Assembly (NCBI GenBank): GCA_900546345.1 | Contig: URCI01000043.1 | Span: 1 to 24,825 of the forward strand | Source of the DNA: an uncultured Prevotella sp. | GTDB lineage: Bacteria > Bacteroidota > Bacteroidia > Bacteroidales > Bacteroidaceae | Direction: 5' to 3' | Length of the DNA stretch: 24,825 bases | Shown: piece after piece, positions 5,821 through 14,906 of the stretch | How positions within the stretch are numbered: position 1 is the stretch's first letter | How the letters are laid out: each line of letters opens with the position of its first letter | Translations under genes and position numbers: made by a program | The notes under the pieces: generated by a model | Told to the model about the DNA's origin: nothing | What the model saw: the letters and a program-made list of their open reading frames with translations, nothing else | Databases searched by the model: none

Positions 5821-8682
5821 ATGGACTACAATTTCAGAGAGATTGAGAAGAAGTGGCAGAAAGAGTGGGTCGACCATCAGACCTACAAGGTCACAGAAGA
5901 CCCTAACCGCCCAAAATACTACGTGCTCAACATGTTTCCTTACCCCTCTGGTGCGGGACTGCATGTGGGTCATCCGCTGGGATACATTGCCAGTGACATC
6001 TATGCACGTTACAAGCGGCTCAACGGCTTCAATGTTCTCAATCCTATGGGATATGACGCCTACGGACTGCCCGCCGAGCAGTATGCCATCAAGACGGGAC
6101 AGCATCCCGCCATCACCACTGAGCAGAACATCAATCGCTATCGCGAGCAGCTCGACAAGATCGGCTTCTCCTTTGACTGGGACCGCGAGGTGCGCACCTG
6201 CGACCCCCATTACTATCACTGGACACAGTGGGCTTTTGAGAAGATGTTCAACTCGTATTACGACAACGACCTGAAGAAGGCACAGCCCATCGACAAGCTC
6301 ATTGCCCACTTCGAGCAGCAGGGCACCGAAGGACTCCATGTGGCCCAGGGCGACGACACCGTCAGCTTCACCGCTGAAGAGTGGAATGCCATGGACGACA
6401 AGCAGAAGAGCGACACACTGATGAATTACCGCATCGCCTACAAGGGCGAGACGATGGTCAACTGGTGCGCCGGACTCGGCACCGTGCTGGCCAACGACGA
6501 GGTCGTCGAGGGCGTCTCTGTGCGTGGCGGCTTCCCCGTGGTACAGAAGAAGATGAGCCAGTGGTGTCTGCGTGTCTCGGCTTACGCTCAGCGTCTGCTC
6601 GACGGACTCGACACCATCCAGTGGAGCGACTCCATCAAGGAAACGCAGAAGAACTGGATCGGACGCTCAGAAGGTACTGAGGTGGAGTTCCAGGTCAAGG
6701 ACTCCGACGTGAAGTTCACCATCTTCACTACCCGTGCCGACACCATGTTCGGCGTGACGTTTATGGTGCTCGCCCCCGAGTCTGACTATGTCAGCCAGGT
6801 GACCACCAAGGAGCAGAAAGCCGAGGTGGACAAATATATCGACTATGTCAAGAAGCGCACTGAGCTGGAGCGTATGTCCGACCGCAAGGTTACGGGTGTG
6901 TTCACCGGCTCTTACGCCATCAACCCGCTTACGGGCGATGCCATCCCTATCTGGGTTTCGGAGTATGTGCTCGCCGGATATGGCACGGGCGCCATCATGG
7001 CCGTGCCGGCTCACGACAGCCGCGACTATGCCTTTGCCAAGCATTTTGGTCTGCCTATCATCCCGCTCATCGAGGGGGCCGACGTGTCGGAGGAGAGCTT
7101 CGACGCCAAGGAGGGTATCGTCACCAACTCGCCGCGTGAGGGCAAGCAGGGCCTCGACGGCTTCTCGCTCAACGGCCTGACCGTGAAGGAAGCCATTGCC
7201 GCTACGAAGAAATTCGTCACCGAGAAAGGCATCGGACGCGTGAAGGTCAACTATCGTCTGCGTGACGCCATCTTCTCCCGCCAGCGCTATTGGGGCGAGC
7301 CGTTCCCTGTCTATTACGACAACGGCATCCCCCGCATGGTGCCCGAGGAGTGCCTGCCCATCGAGCTGCCGGAGATCTCGGAGTACAAACCGACCGAGAG
7401 CGGCGAGCCACCTTTGGGCCGCGCTACCAAGTGGGCTTGGGACACCGTCAACAAGCAGGTGGTGGAGAACACCAAGATCGACCAGAAGACCGTCTTCCCG
7501 CTCGACCTCTACACCATGCCGGGCTTTGCTGGCAGCAGTGCTTACTACCTGCGCTATATGGATCCCCACAACGACGAGGCGCTCGTCTCGAAGAAAGCTG
7601 ATGAGTACTGGCGCCATGTCGACCTCTATGTGGGCGGCACCGAGCACGCCACGGGTCACTTGATCTACAGCCGTTTCTGGAATAAGTTCCTCCACGATTA
7701 TGGCGTGAGCTGCGAGGAAGAGCCGTTCCAGAAGCTCATCAACCAGGGCATGATCCAGGGACGAAGCAACTTTGTCTATCGTGTGGGCGAGCTCAGCACA
7801 GCCGACAAGCCGGTGTTTGTGAGCTACAACCTGCGCAAGAACTATAAGGAAGTGACGCCGATCCACGTATGGGTCAACCTCGTGAAGAACGATATCCTCG
7901 ACACTGAGGCCTTTAAGCAGTGGAGCCCTGAATACAAGAATGCTGAGTTCATCCTTGAGGACGGCAAGTATGTCTGCGGCTGGGCCATTGAGAAGATGTC
8001 AAAGTCGATGTACAACGTGGTCAACCCCGATGATATTGTGCGTGACTACGGCGCCGACACACTCCGTCTCTACGAGATGTTCCTCGGTCCTGTCGAGGCC
8101 AGCAAGCCTTGGGACACAAATGGCATCGACGGCTGTTTCCGTTTCCTGAAGAAACTTTGGAGCCTCTTTTGGGAGAACCGCACCGACAAATGGCTCGTCG
8201 ACGAGGCTGAGCCCTCGAAGGACAGCTTGAAGAGTGTGCACAAGCTCATCAAGAAAGTGACCGGCGACATCGAGTCGTTCTCTTACAACACGAGCATCTC
8301 AGCCTTCATGATCTGTGTCAGTGAGCTCGGCCAGCAGAAGTGCCACAACCGTGAACTCCTGCGCGATGTGGTCATCCTCATTGCTCCCTTTGCACCACAT
8401 ATCGCTGAGGAACTCTGGCACCAGCTCGGTAAGAAGGGTTCGGTATGCGACGCACAGTGGCCGAAATGGAACGACGCATACCTGCAGGACAATGAGTTGC
8501 AGATGACAGTCAGCTTCAATGGCAAGGCCCGCTATCAGAAGATGTTCCCTGCCGACGCCTCGAAAGACGACATCCAGCAGGCCACACTCGACGACGAGCG
8601 CAGCAAGAAGTATCTCGACGGTAAGCAGATCGTCAAGGTCATCGTCGTACCCAAGAAGATTATCAATATCGTTATCAAGTAA
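5821..8682 (+). CDS. leuS: Leucyl-tRNA synthetase
   Basis: The 953-residue class I synthetase attaches leucine to tRNA-Leu using ATP. The HIGH-type motif HVGH is at residues 48-51 within PYPSGAGLHVGHPLGY. The KMSKS loop is at 725-729 (KMSKSMYNVVNPDDIV). The editing domain (roughly 230-440) contains the threonine-containing TTRADTMFGVTFMVLAP segment and the GTGAIMAVPAHDSRDYAFA block that holds the hydrolytic site. The tRNA-binding alpha-helical and C-terminal regions follow. The length is on the long side for a bacterial LeuRS but the order of domains is standard. The start fits the promoter at 5723-5754. Downstream yitT begins 3 bp after the stop. Confidence 0.98.
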   Translation: MDYNFREIEKKWQKEWVDHQTYKVTEDPNRPKYYVLNMFPYPSGAGLHVGHPLGYIASDIYARYKRLNGFNVLNPMGYDAYGLPAEQYAIKTGQHPAITTEQNINRYREQLDKIGFSFDWDREVRTCDPHYYHWTQWAFEKMFNSYYDNDLKKAQPIDKLIAHFEQQGTEGLHVAQGDDTVSFTAEEWNAMDDKQKSDTLMNYRIAYKGETMVNWCAGLGTVLANDEVVEGVSVRGGFPVVQKKMSQWCLRVSAYAQRLLDGLDTIQWSDSIKETQKNWIGRSEGTEVEFQVKDSDVKFTIFTTRADTMFGVTFMVLAPESDYVSQVTTKEQKAEVDKYIDYVKKRTELERMSDRKVTGVFTGSYAINPLTGDAIPIWVSEYVLAGYGTGAIMAVPAHDSRDYAFAKHFGLPIIPLIEGADVSEESFDAKEGIVTNSPREGKQGLDGFSLNGLTVKEAIAATKKFVTEKGIGRVKVNYRLRDAIFSRQRYWGEPFPVYYDNGIPRMVPEECLPIELPEISEYKPTESGEPPLGRATKWAWDTVNKQVVENTKIDQKTVFPLDLYTMPGFAGSSAYYLRYMDPHNDEALVSKKADEYWRHVDLYVGGTEHATGHLIYSRFWNKFLHDYGVSCEEEPFQKLINQGMIQGRSNFVYRVGELSTADKPVFVSYNLRKNYKEVTPIHVWVNLVKNDILDTEAFKQWSPEYKNAEFILEDGKYVCGWAIEKMSKSMYNVVNPDDIVRDYGADTLRLYEMFLGPVEASKPWDTNGIDGCFRFLKKLWSLFWENRTDKWLVDEAEPSKDSLKSVHKLIKKVTGDIESFSYNTSISAFMICVSELGQQKCHNRELLRDVVILIAPFAPHIAEELWHQLGKKGSVCDAQWPKWNDAYLQDNELQMTVSFNGKARYQKMFPADASKDDIQQATLDDERSKKYLDGKQIVKVIVVPKKIINIVIK

Positions 8683-8685
8683 TTT

Positions 8686-9690
8686 ATGACCATTGATCAT
8701 CGTATCATATACAACGAGGCTAAGGATTATGTAGGCATAACCCTTGGCCTCATTTTGTATGCCGCCGCCTTCACCATCTTTCTCCTGCCCTACGAGATCG
8801 TCACGGGCGGCGTGACAGGTATGTCGGCTATTATCTACTATGCCACCGGGTTTAAGATAGAGAATACCTACATGATCATCAACCTGGCGTTGCTCGTCGT
8901 GGCATTGAAGATTTTGGGATGGAAGTTTCTGATGAAGACGATCTATGCCATCTTCACGCTCTACTTCCTGCTAAAGTTTGCGCAGATGTTCATGCCGACG
9001 GACGCCGCGGGTCACTACGTCAAGATCCTCGGACCGGGACAGGACTTCATGTCGTTGCTCATCGGCTGTTGCTTCACAGGATCGGCCCTTGCCATCGTCT
9101 TCCTCAACAATGGATCGACGGGCGGAACGGACATCATTGCCGCCTGTGTCAATAAATACCGCGACGTGTCCTTGGGCCAAGTGCTCATGGCCGTGGACTT
9201 CTGCATCATCGGCTCCTGTTTCTTCTTCCCGCAATTTGGTGATTTCCTTGGGCGGTCCCACAAAGTGGTGTTTGGTTTTTGCACCATGGTGGTGGAGAAC
9301 TTCATGCTCGATCATGTGATGAACATCCAGCGGCAGAGCGTGCAGTTCATGATCTTCTCCAAGAAATATCAGGAGATCGCCAACGCCATCGGCACACAAA
9401 TGGATCATGGCGTGACGATCCTCGACGGTCACGGATGGTATACCGGACAGGACATGAAGGTGCTTTGTATCCTGGCCAAGAAAAACGAGAGCGTCGCGAT
9501 CTTCCGTCTCATCAAAATGATCGACCCGCAGGCTTTTGTCAGCCAAAGCTCTGTCATCGGTGTCTATGGCGAAGGTTTTGATCGCATCAAGGTCAATGTG
9601 CCGAAAAAACTCAAGAAAAAACAAAACTTACTCAACATTCCGCCTGAGACCATCGCGCAGACGGATCAAGAACAAAAAAATCAAGCATGA
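8686..9690 (+). CDS. YitT family membrane protein with C-terminal DUF2179
   Basis: The 334-residue protein starts with several hydrophobic spans over residues 1-210 and a glycine-rich signature VTGGVTGMSAIIYY (about 41-54). A second, related repeat is FLNNGSTGGTDIIAACVNKY (about 140-159). Those two halves and the following cytoplasmic domain (about 220-310, with VTILDGHGWYTGQDMKVLCI) are the layout of YitT-family proteins, whose C-terminal part is known as DUF2179. The family's transport substrate or function is not established. The gene sits 3 bp after leuS and overlaps rdgB by 4 bp, so it is probably translated from the same message. That does not by itself link it to translation. Confidence 0.9.
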   Translation: MTIDHRIIYNEAKDYVGITLGLILYAAAFTIFLLPYEIVTGGVTGMSAIIYYATGFKIENTYMIINLALLVVALKILGWKFLMKTIYAIFTLYFLLKFAQMFMPTDAAGHYVKILGPGQDFMSLLIGCCFTGSALAIVFLNNGSTGGTDIIAACVNKYRDVSLGQVLMAVDFCIIGSCFFFPQFGDFLGRSHKVVFGFCTMVVENFMLDHVMNIQRQSVQFMIFSKKYQEIANAIGTQMDHGVTILDGHGWYTGQDMKVLCILAKKNESVAIFRLIKMIDPQAFVSQSSVIGVYGEGFDRIKVNVPKKLKKKQNLLNIPPETIAQTDQEQKNQA

Positions 9691-10292
9691 AAATCGTTTT
9701 TGCTACCAACAACCAGCATAAACTGCGCGAGATCCGGGAAATCCTCGGACCTGACTTTGAGATCGTGTCGCTCAGTGACATCGGATGCCATGAGGACATC
9801 CCCGAAACGGGCAATACCCTTGAGGAAAACGCACATCAGAAAGCAGAATATATCTTTGACCACTATCATCTCAACTGCTTTGCAGACGACACGGGACTGG
9901 AGGTGGAGGCACTCGGCGGTGCGCCGGGCGTGCACTCTGCCCGCTATGCTGAGGGCACAGACCACGACAGTGAGGCCAACATGGCCAAGCTCCTCCGCGA
10001 ACTCGATGGGAAGGACAACCGGCGGGCACGCTTCCGCACGGTCATCTCGCTGATCACTATGGAGGGCGACAACCCCGTGTGCAGCCGAGAATATCAGTTC
10101 GAGGGAGAGGTGCGCGGACGCATCGCTACCGAGAAACACGGCACCGAGGGCTTTGGCTATGACCCCCTCTTCATCCCTGACGGCTATGACAAGAGCTTCG
10201 CTGAACTGGGAGAAGAGATTAAAAACAAAATTTCGCACAGAGCTAAAGCCGTGGAGCAGCTCGCTGTGCACTTGAAAAGCGAGATGCTGTAA
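9687..10292 (+). CDS. rdgB: Non-canonical purine NTP pyrophosphatase (RdgB/HAM1)
   Basis: This 201-residue enzyme hydrolyses dITP, ITP and XTP to the monophosphates, keeping deaminated purines out of DNA and RNA. The family signatures are all present: TNNQHKLREI at residues 7-16, the metal-binding FADDTGLEVEALGGAPGVHS at 65-84, and GFGYDPLF near residue 152. The length equals the family norm. The start overlaps the yitT stop by 4 bp (ATGA). The message ends in an unusual array of CTATAG hexamers rather than an ordinary terminator. Confidence 0.96.
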   Translation: MKIVFATNNQHKLREIREILGPDFEIVSLSDIGCHEDIPETGNTLEENAHQKAEYIFDHYHLNCFADDTGLEVEALGGAPGVHSARYAEGTDHDSEANMAKLLRELDGKDNRRARFRTVISLITMEGDNPVCSREYQFEGEVRGRIATEKHGTEGFGYDPLFIPDGYDKSFAELGEEIKNKISHRAKAVEQLAVHLKSEML

Positions 10293-10300
10293 TTAGTTTT

Positions 10301-10432
10301 TTATAGAAGCTATAGGTGCTATAGACGCTATAGGTGCTATAGACGTCTATAGTTGCTATAGCTTCTATAAACTCTATAGCTTCTATAAACTCTATAGTCT
10401 CTATAGACTCTATAGACTCTATAGTCTCTATC
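10301..10432. repeat. CTATAG hexamer array with 9-bp period
   Basis: From TTATAG at 10301 the DNA consists of CTATAG palindromes separated by three varying bases. There are eleven perfect hexamers (starting at 10310, 10319, 10328, 10337, 10347, 10356, 10374, 10392, 10401, 10410 and 10419), two CTATAA variants (10365 and 10383) and a partial last copy at 10428. One spacer is 4 bp (10343-10346). The spacers are gtg, acg, ttg, ctt, act or tct, not random, and segments such as TAGAAGCTATAG (10304-10315) are complementary to CTATAGCTTCTA (10356-10367 and 10374-10385). Confidence 0.9.
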
Positions 10433-10436
10433 TTTA
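10429..10436 (+). promoter_or_regulatory. Possible -7 box for porZ at the end of the CTATAG array
   Basis: TATCTTTA differs by one base from TAnnTTTG and overlaps the last array unit. There is no clear -33 element. If used, transcription would begin near 10442, so translation would have to begin at ATG 10458. Confidence 0.3.
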
Positions 10437-10457
10437 ATGTCCTTCAAAATCGCTACC

Positions 10458-12470
10458 ATGAGTAAGTATCGCCTGCTTCTTTTCATCCTGTTCTTTCCAC
10501 TCCTGCTCCATGCCCAGTGGAAAGCCTACCTGAGCTACTACGACCCTACTGAAATCGTGGAGGGCGAGGGAAAGACCATCTATGTGCTGGCCTCGGGAGG
10601 CCTTTATAGCTACGACCGCAGCGACCAGAGCCTGACTACTTACGACAAGATCTCGGGACTCAGCGACTGCGGCATCGCACACATCGGCTGGTCGCAGAAG
10701 GCCAGCCGGCTGGTCATCGTCTATGACGACTATAACATCGACTTGCTCGCACCCAACGGTGATGTGGTGAATATGCCTGACTATCAGAACTATTCCACCA
10801 CTGACACCAAGACAATCAACGGCATTGATGTCAACGGCAGCATGGCCTATCTCTCCACCGCCTTCGGCATTGTGGCGCTGAACGTGGCTGATGCTGAGAT
10901 CACCAACACTTATAGGTTGGGCTTCCCGGTCAACTACTCCTATGTCAAGGACGGGTATCTCTATGCCGCCAGTGCTGCCAACGGACTCTATCGCGGCAAG
11001 CTGACCGACAATCTCCTCGACAAAGCCAACTGGACGCGCGTGGGGGGATACACGGCTAAGCCCAGCACGGTGTCAGAAGATCTCAAGGCGCTCGTCAAGA
11101 CATTGCAACCCGGTGGACCAAAATACAATTACTTTGGATTCCTAAAAATGCACGATGGAAAACTCTACAGCTGTGGCGGAGGTTTTGATATAACAAGTGA
11201 AAAAAACTATCCCGGTGCTATCCAAGTATTAAATGATGGGGAATGGACAATCTTTCAAGATGATATCACAAAGTTTACGGGAATCAGCTACCAAGATGTG
11301 ATGAGTATTGCTGTTGACCCGCGAGATGAGAACCATGTCATGGTAGGAGCAAGAAGTGGCATTTATGAGTTTGAGAACGGCAACTTCGTCAAACTATGGA
11401 ATGATGAAAACTCTCCCATCGAGAGTTTTAATAAGAAAAGCAAAGATTATGAGTTGGCATTAACTGTCATGTATGATTCGGAAGGAAATTTGTGGACATT
11501 GGTTAGTCAGGCTCCTACACAGTCTATCCTCGAATACACCAAAGACGGTCATTGGGTATCGCATAAGCACAGCGAGCTGATGAAGTTGAAATATCTCTTT
11601 CCAGAGCCACAGAGCTTAGGATTTATGCAAGGATTGATGACTGACAGTCGTGGGTTGATATGGTTCGTAAATAACTATTGGGGCATACCTTCTTTCTATG
11701 CTTATCAAGCTGATAAAGGCGCACTTAAATCCTTTCTCACACCATATATAAATGAAGATGGCACGGAATTGAGCAACATCAGCTTTGTCAGGTGTATTTC
11801 GGAAGATAAAAATTATAATATGTGGATAGGAACCGATAAGGGTACCTTGATGCTAACTTCAGATCAGATAACAGCTTCCTCGCCTGTTTATACACAAGTG
11901 AAAGTTCCTCGTAACGATGGTACCAACTATGCTGATTATTTGCTTGCTAACGTGGACATCAGATGTATCTACATCGATAAGAACAACCGAAAATGGTTCG
12001 GGACAACAGGAAACGGACTCTATATCATCGATTCGGACAATATCACATCCTTAGCTCACTTCACGAAAGAAAACAGCAAGTTATTATCCAACAATGTGCT
12101 TGCCCTGACAGCCAATGAATCAACAGGTGAAGTATTTATAGCTACCGACAAGGGACTATGCTCTTACACTTCCAATTTTGCCGACAACAGCAATGGCATG
12201 ACAAAGGACAACGTGTGGGCTTACCCTAATCCTGTGAAGCCCGACTATACCGGTGCCATCACCATCACCGGGCTGGAGAATGGCGCCAGCGTGAAGATCG
12301 TCACGAGCAACGGCGTGCTGGTCAACGAGGGCACTGCCAGCAATGGAGAATATAAATGGTATGGCATCAACAGAGACGGCAAGCGTGTGGCCAGCGGCGT
12401 ATATATGGTGGAAGTAGCAACCAGCGAAGGTGAGAAAGGAGTAGTATGCAAGATCGCAATCGTAAGATAG
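10458..12470 (+). CDS. porZ: PorZ-like type IX secretion system beta-propeller protein
   Basis: The 670-residue product starts with a signal peptide (MSKYRLLLFILFFPLLLHAQ) and a segment WKAYLSYYDPTEIVEGEGK, typical of the first blade of PorZ. Repeated motifs such as IYVLASGGLYSYDR, MWIGTDKGTLM and KWFGTTGNGLYIID mark two beta-propeller regions. The last 75 residues (VWAYPNPVKPDYTG, then ITITGL, GVLVNEG, VASGVYMVEV) form a type IX sorting-like domain. In Porphyromonas, PorZ is a surface part of the attachment complex that joins anionic LPS to secreted proteins. It is shorter than the P. gingivalis protein (about 776). An ATG at 10437 is in frame; the start at 10458 gives a more usual signal peptide. 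The middle of the gene is AT-richer than its ends. It overlaps the next gene by 25 bp. Confidence 0.85.
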   Translation: MSKYRLLLFILFFPLLLHAQWKAYLSYYDPTEIVEGEGKTIYVLASGGLYSYDRSDQSLTTYDKISGLSDCGIAHIGWSQKASRLVIVYDDYNIDLLAPNGDVVNMPDYQNYSTTDTKTINGIDVNGSMAYLSTAFGIVALNVADAEITNTYRLGFPVNYSYVKDGYLYAASAANGLYRGKLTDNLLDKANWTRVGGYTAKPSTVSEDLKALVKTLQPGGPKYNYFGFLKMHDGKLYSCGGGFDITSEKNYPGAIQVLNDGEWTIFQDDITKFTGISYQDVMSIAVDPRDENHVMVGARSGIYEFENGNFVKLWNDENSPIESFNKKSKDYELALTVMYDSEGNLWTLVSQAPTQSILEYTKDGHWVSHKHSELMKLKYLFPEPQSLGFMQGLMTDSRGLIWFVNNYWGIPSFYAYQADKGALKSFLTPYINEDGTELSNISFVRCISEDKNYNMWIGTDKGTLMLTSDQITASSPVYTQVKVPRNDGTNYADYLLANVDIRCIYIDKNNRKWFGTTGNGLYIIDSDNITSLAHFTKENSKLLSNNVLALTANESTGEVFIATDKGLCSYTSNFADNSNGMTKDNVWAYPNPVKPDYTGAITITGLENGASVKIVTSNGVLVNEGTASNGEYKWYGINRDGKRVASGVYMVEVATSEGEKGVVCKIAIVR

Positions 12471-13672
12471 TAGCAGCCATCATAATATCGTTTCTGCTCC
12501 TTCAATTCATCATCCTGCTCGTCTTTGGATACACTCCCTATCCTGACAGCAATGGATATCTGTTGTTGGCTAAGGAGAGTGTAAAGGCAGGAGAACCTTA
12601 TCCTGTCTCCTCACAGCTTGACAACCTTTCATTTATATGGAATATAGGAGCCATCAATCTTGTGGCACTGTCGCTCAGACTCTTTAATAGTATCATACCG
12701 CTTCTATGCTTGTATTCACTATTAAAAGGGTTGTCGGCATGGCTCGTTTATGAAATAGCCAGAATTCTCTTTAAGAAAACAGAACGGGTAGCATGGATAG
12801 CATTGCTACTTTATGTCCTTTATCCAGCCAACTACGGAGAGTCTACTTCACTTTTGTCAGAGCTTCCCTTCCTCTTCTTGATTCTATTGGGCATCTACTC
12901 TATGCTCAAACAACATGGGCTCGCTGGAGGAGCATTTATGGCTCTCGCTAACTGGATAAGACCCATGGGAATAGTCTTTCTCGCCTCGGCTGTATTCTTC
13001 CTTATCTTGAGAAAAAAACGCAATGATGTGTTGAAGACGATAGGGGGCTATTTGATCATTGTTGTTGTATTCTCCGCTTTTACTTATCATCGCACGGGCT
13101 ATTGCATTTATCAGGCTAAGACAGGATGGATGGCTTTGTTGCAATACAGTGTGGATCATTCATCAGAAGATGACGCAGCTTACACACGCGCTGAAGGATT
13201 CAACGCTTTCCAGAAAGACTCCGTATGGCGAGAAAGAACCATTGAGTGGATAGAAAAACATCCAAGTGAATACATTAAGCAGATGCCAGCCAAACTCGTA
13301 AAGACTTATGTATCAGACAATGTGAACTTCTGTACTTTCCTACCTGACAAAAACAAGACCAAATATATGTATGGGGAGATAAGCATGCCTGTCCTTTTCC
13401 ATCAGTTTCCTCACTACAGCGCCGTGCAATGTCTCACAGTCTACAACCTCATCTATTATTATCTGTTGTTAGTTCTTTTCCTTGCAGGCTGTATAATAGC
13501 TGTCAGGCATAAGAAAATTGCTGATATAGTCTTGCCATCAAGTATCATTGTTATCGGTACAGTTCTGTTGCTCCTTGTGGGTCATGGAGAGGCGCGATTC
13601 CACATACCTTTCATGCCTTTCGTCATCATGGTGGCTGCACAATTCATCAATAAAAAATATCCTCAAATATAA
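12446..13672 (+). CDS. GT-C/GT39-like membrane glycosyltransferase
   Basis: The 408-residue protein is mostly hydrophobic, with about nine or ten likely membrane spans. The first span (about 8-28) is followed by a periplasmic loop containing PYPDSNGYLLLAK. The Asp (D34) sits where GT-C enzymes of the ArnT/PMT group carry their catalytic acid. Later, LLSELPFLFLILLGIYSM and ANWIRPMGIVFL match the family's internal pattern, and the protein ends with HGEARFHIPFMPF, typical of the last spans. Such enzymes use lipid-linked sugars on the outer face of the inner membrane. The acceptor is unknown. It overlaps porZ by 25 bp and lies 3 bp before an acyltransferase gene. The DNA is AT-rich compared with the housekeeping genes. 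Confidence 0.8.
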   Translation: MQDRNRKIVAAIIISFLLLQFIILLVFGYTPYPDSNGYLLLAKESVKAGEPYPVSSQLDNLSFIWNIGAINLVALSLRLFNSIIPLLCLYSLLKGLSAWLVYEIARILFKKTERVAWIALLLYVLYPANYGESTSLLSELPFLFLILLGIYSMLKQHGLAGGAFMALANWIRPMGIVFLASAVFFLILRKKRNDVLKTIGGYLIIVVVFSAFTYHRTGYCIYQAKTGWMALLQYSVDHSSEDDAAYTRAEGFNAFQKDSVWRERTIEWIEKHPSEYIKQMPAKLVKTYVSDNVNFCTFLPDKNKTKYMYGEISMPVLFHQFPHYSAVQCLTVYNLIYYYLLLVLFLAGCIIAVRHKKIADIVLPSSIIVIGTVLLLLVGHGEARFHIPFMPFVIMVAAQFINKKYPQI

Positions 13673-13675
13673 AAT

Positions 13676-14701
13676 ATGAGTAAAGAACAATCCACTATCA
13701 TAAAAGGAATAGCCATCATGATGATGTTATGGTTTCATCTCTTCCTGCATCCTGATATGGTTAATCTCTTTCTACCTTTATTTCGCATTAACAATGTACC
13801 TATCGAATATTTTATAGCACAAGCATCTTATCCCGTCAGCTTCTTCCTTATCTTGAGTGGATACGGACTAACTTATGTCTATCATCATAAGGGATTGAAC
13901 GCAAGCGGACAAATAAGACGTGTGGCAAAGATATACCTCAACTACTGGGTCATTCTTGCCATCTATGTCGCACTGGCAGCCTTCGTACGACCAGGTTTTA
14001 TCAAATTAGATATTCTACATATTCTCGCCAACCTCACGGCGTTCTATTGCACCTGGAACGGAGAGGTTTGGTTTCTCTTCCCGTATACACTGCTTAGTCT
14101 CACTGCAGCATTTATTATTAGGACTGTATATTCAATGAGAGACAGAAAAAGATTATTCACCATCTTATCCACATACATAATAGTATTTCTTGCCTTAAAA
14201 ATTATTCCTTTGCCGGAAAATAAATATATCCTTACATGCTACATGCAATTAATTTATTATGTCCAGCTACTCTTTTATTTCAGTTTAGGCGTGTTGTTAT
14301 ACATTATCTATCAACATAAAAAGACAATAGGCAAAAGCATAAATGAAAAGATTCATATATCAGCAAAGCTGGTACAGACAAGCAGCATTTGGATACTTCT
14401 ACTTATTATCGTCGTCAAGAGCCTTTTCAAAATAACCCTTGCAGACGGCATCTATGCCTTTCTGTTCATCATCCTATTCAACAGAATAAAATTGAATGAA
14501 CATCTGAAAGCATTTCTATTGGTCATGGGAAAATATTCCATGCAGATGTGGATGATTCATACCATCATCTGTGTCTATCTTTTCCATGACTTTATTTATG
14601 GCTTCAAATATCCTGCCATTATCTATGTTGTCCTGCTTACCTTGTCTTTTCTGTCAGCCTGTTGCATTTCCAAACTATCGAGACTTGTCAGGCTATTTTA
14701 A
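13676..14701 (+). CDS. Acyltransferase 3 family membrane protein
   Basis: This 341-residue protein has about ten hydrophobic spans. It opens with STIIKGIAIMMMLWFHLF (about 6-23), the segment in which the family carries its conserved catalytic His (H21 here). SFFLILSGYGLTYVYH (about 60-76) and WFLFPYTLLSL (about 133-143) are further family landmarks. These enzymes, such as OafA, O-acylate sugars of LPS, capsule or other glycans at the inner membrane. The substrate cannot be read from sequence. The gene starts 3 bp after the glycosyltransferase gene and shares its AT-rich composition, so the two were probably gained together. Confidence 0.85.
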   Translation: MSKEQSTIIKGIAIMMMLWFHLFLHPDMVNLFLPLFRINNVPIEYFIAQASYPVSFFLILSGYGLTYVYHHKGLNASGQIRRVAKIYLNYWVILAIYVALAAFVRPGFIKLDILHILANLTAFYCTWNGEVWFLFPYTLLSLTAAFIIRTVYSMRDRKRLFTILSTYIIVFLALKIIPLPENKYILTCYMQLIYYVQLLFYFSLGVLLYIIYQHKKTIGKSINEKIHISAKLVQTSSIWILLLIIVVKSLFKITLADGIYAFLFIILFNRIKLNEHLKAFLLVMGKYSMQMWMIHTIICVYLFHDFIYGFKYPAIIYVVLLTLSFLSACCISKLSRLVRLF

Positions 14702-14782
14702 TCCTCTATCAGTCATTTTCCACAGGTCTGAACTTCAGTCTTGGTCTTGCTTGTCGTATTACCGTTTAACAACAATGCAAAA

Positions 14783-14869
14783 ATGAACAATCAAGAAACA
14801 GTAGACGCGCTGGAGAACCGCAAGCTGCATGGAATAGCGGCATACTTCTACAGTATCAACACATTGCAG
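14783..14869 (+). pseudogene. Possible remnant of an IstB-like transposition ATPase N-terminus
   Basis: From ATG 14783 the frame reads MNNQETVDALENRKLHGIAA and then YFYSINTLQ. This loosely recalls the first helix of IS21-family IstB proteins ('L...KL.GMA..'). The likeness ends after about 28 residues and no Walker motif follows. A chance resemblance is quite possible. Confidence 0.2.
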
Positions 14870-14906
14870 AGCAAAACAATTCTTGGGGTAGATGGAGAGG
14901 TCGGTG

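Noticed and set aside
6667..7866. Long minus-strand frame of 399 codons inside leuS
   Set aside because: It is an antisense shadow of leuS, caused by codon bias; no family motif was found.
10301..10432. CTATAG array considered as a CRISPR array
   Set aside because: The repeat is 6 bp and the spacers 3 bp; CRISPR repeats are over 20 bp with spacers of about 30 bp, and no cas gene is present.
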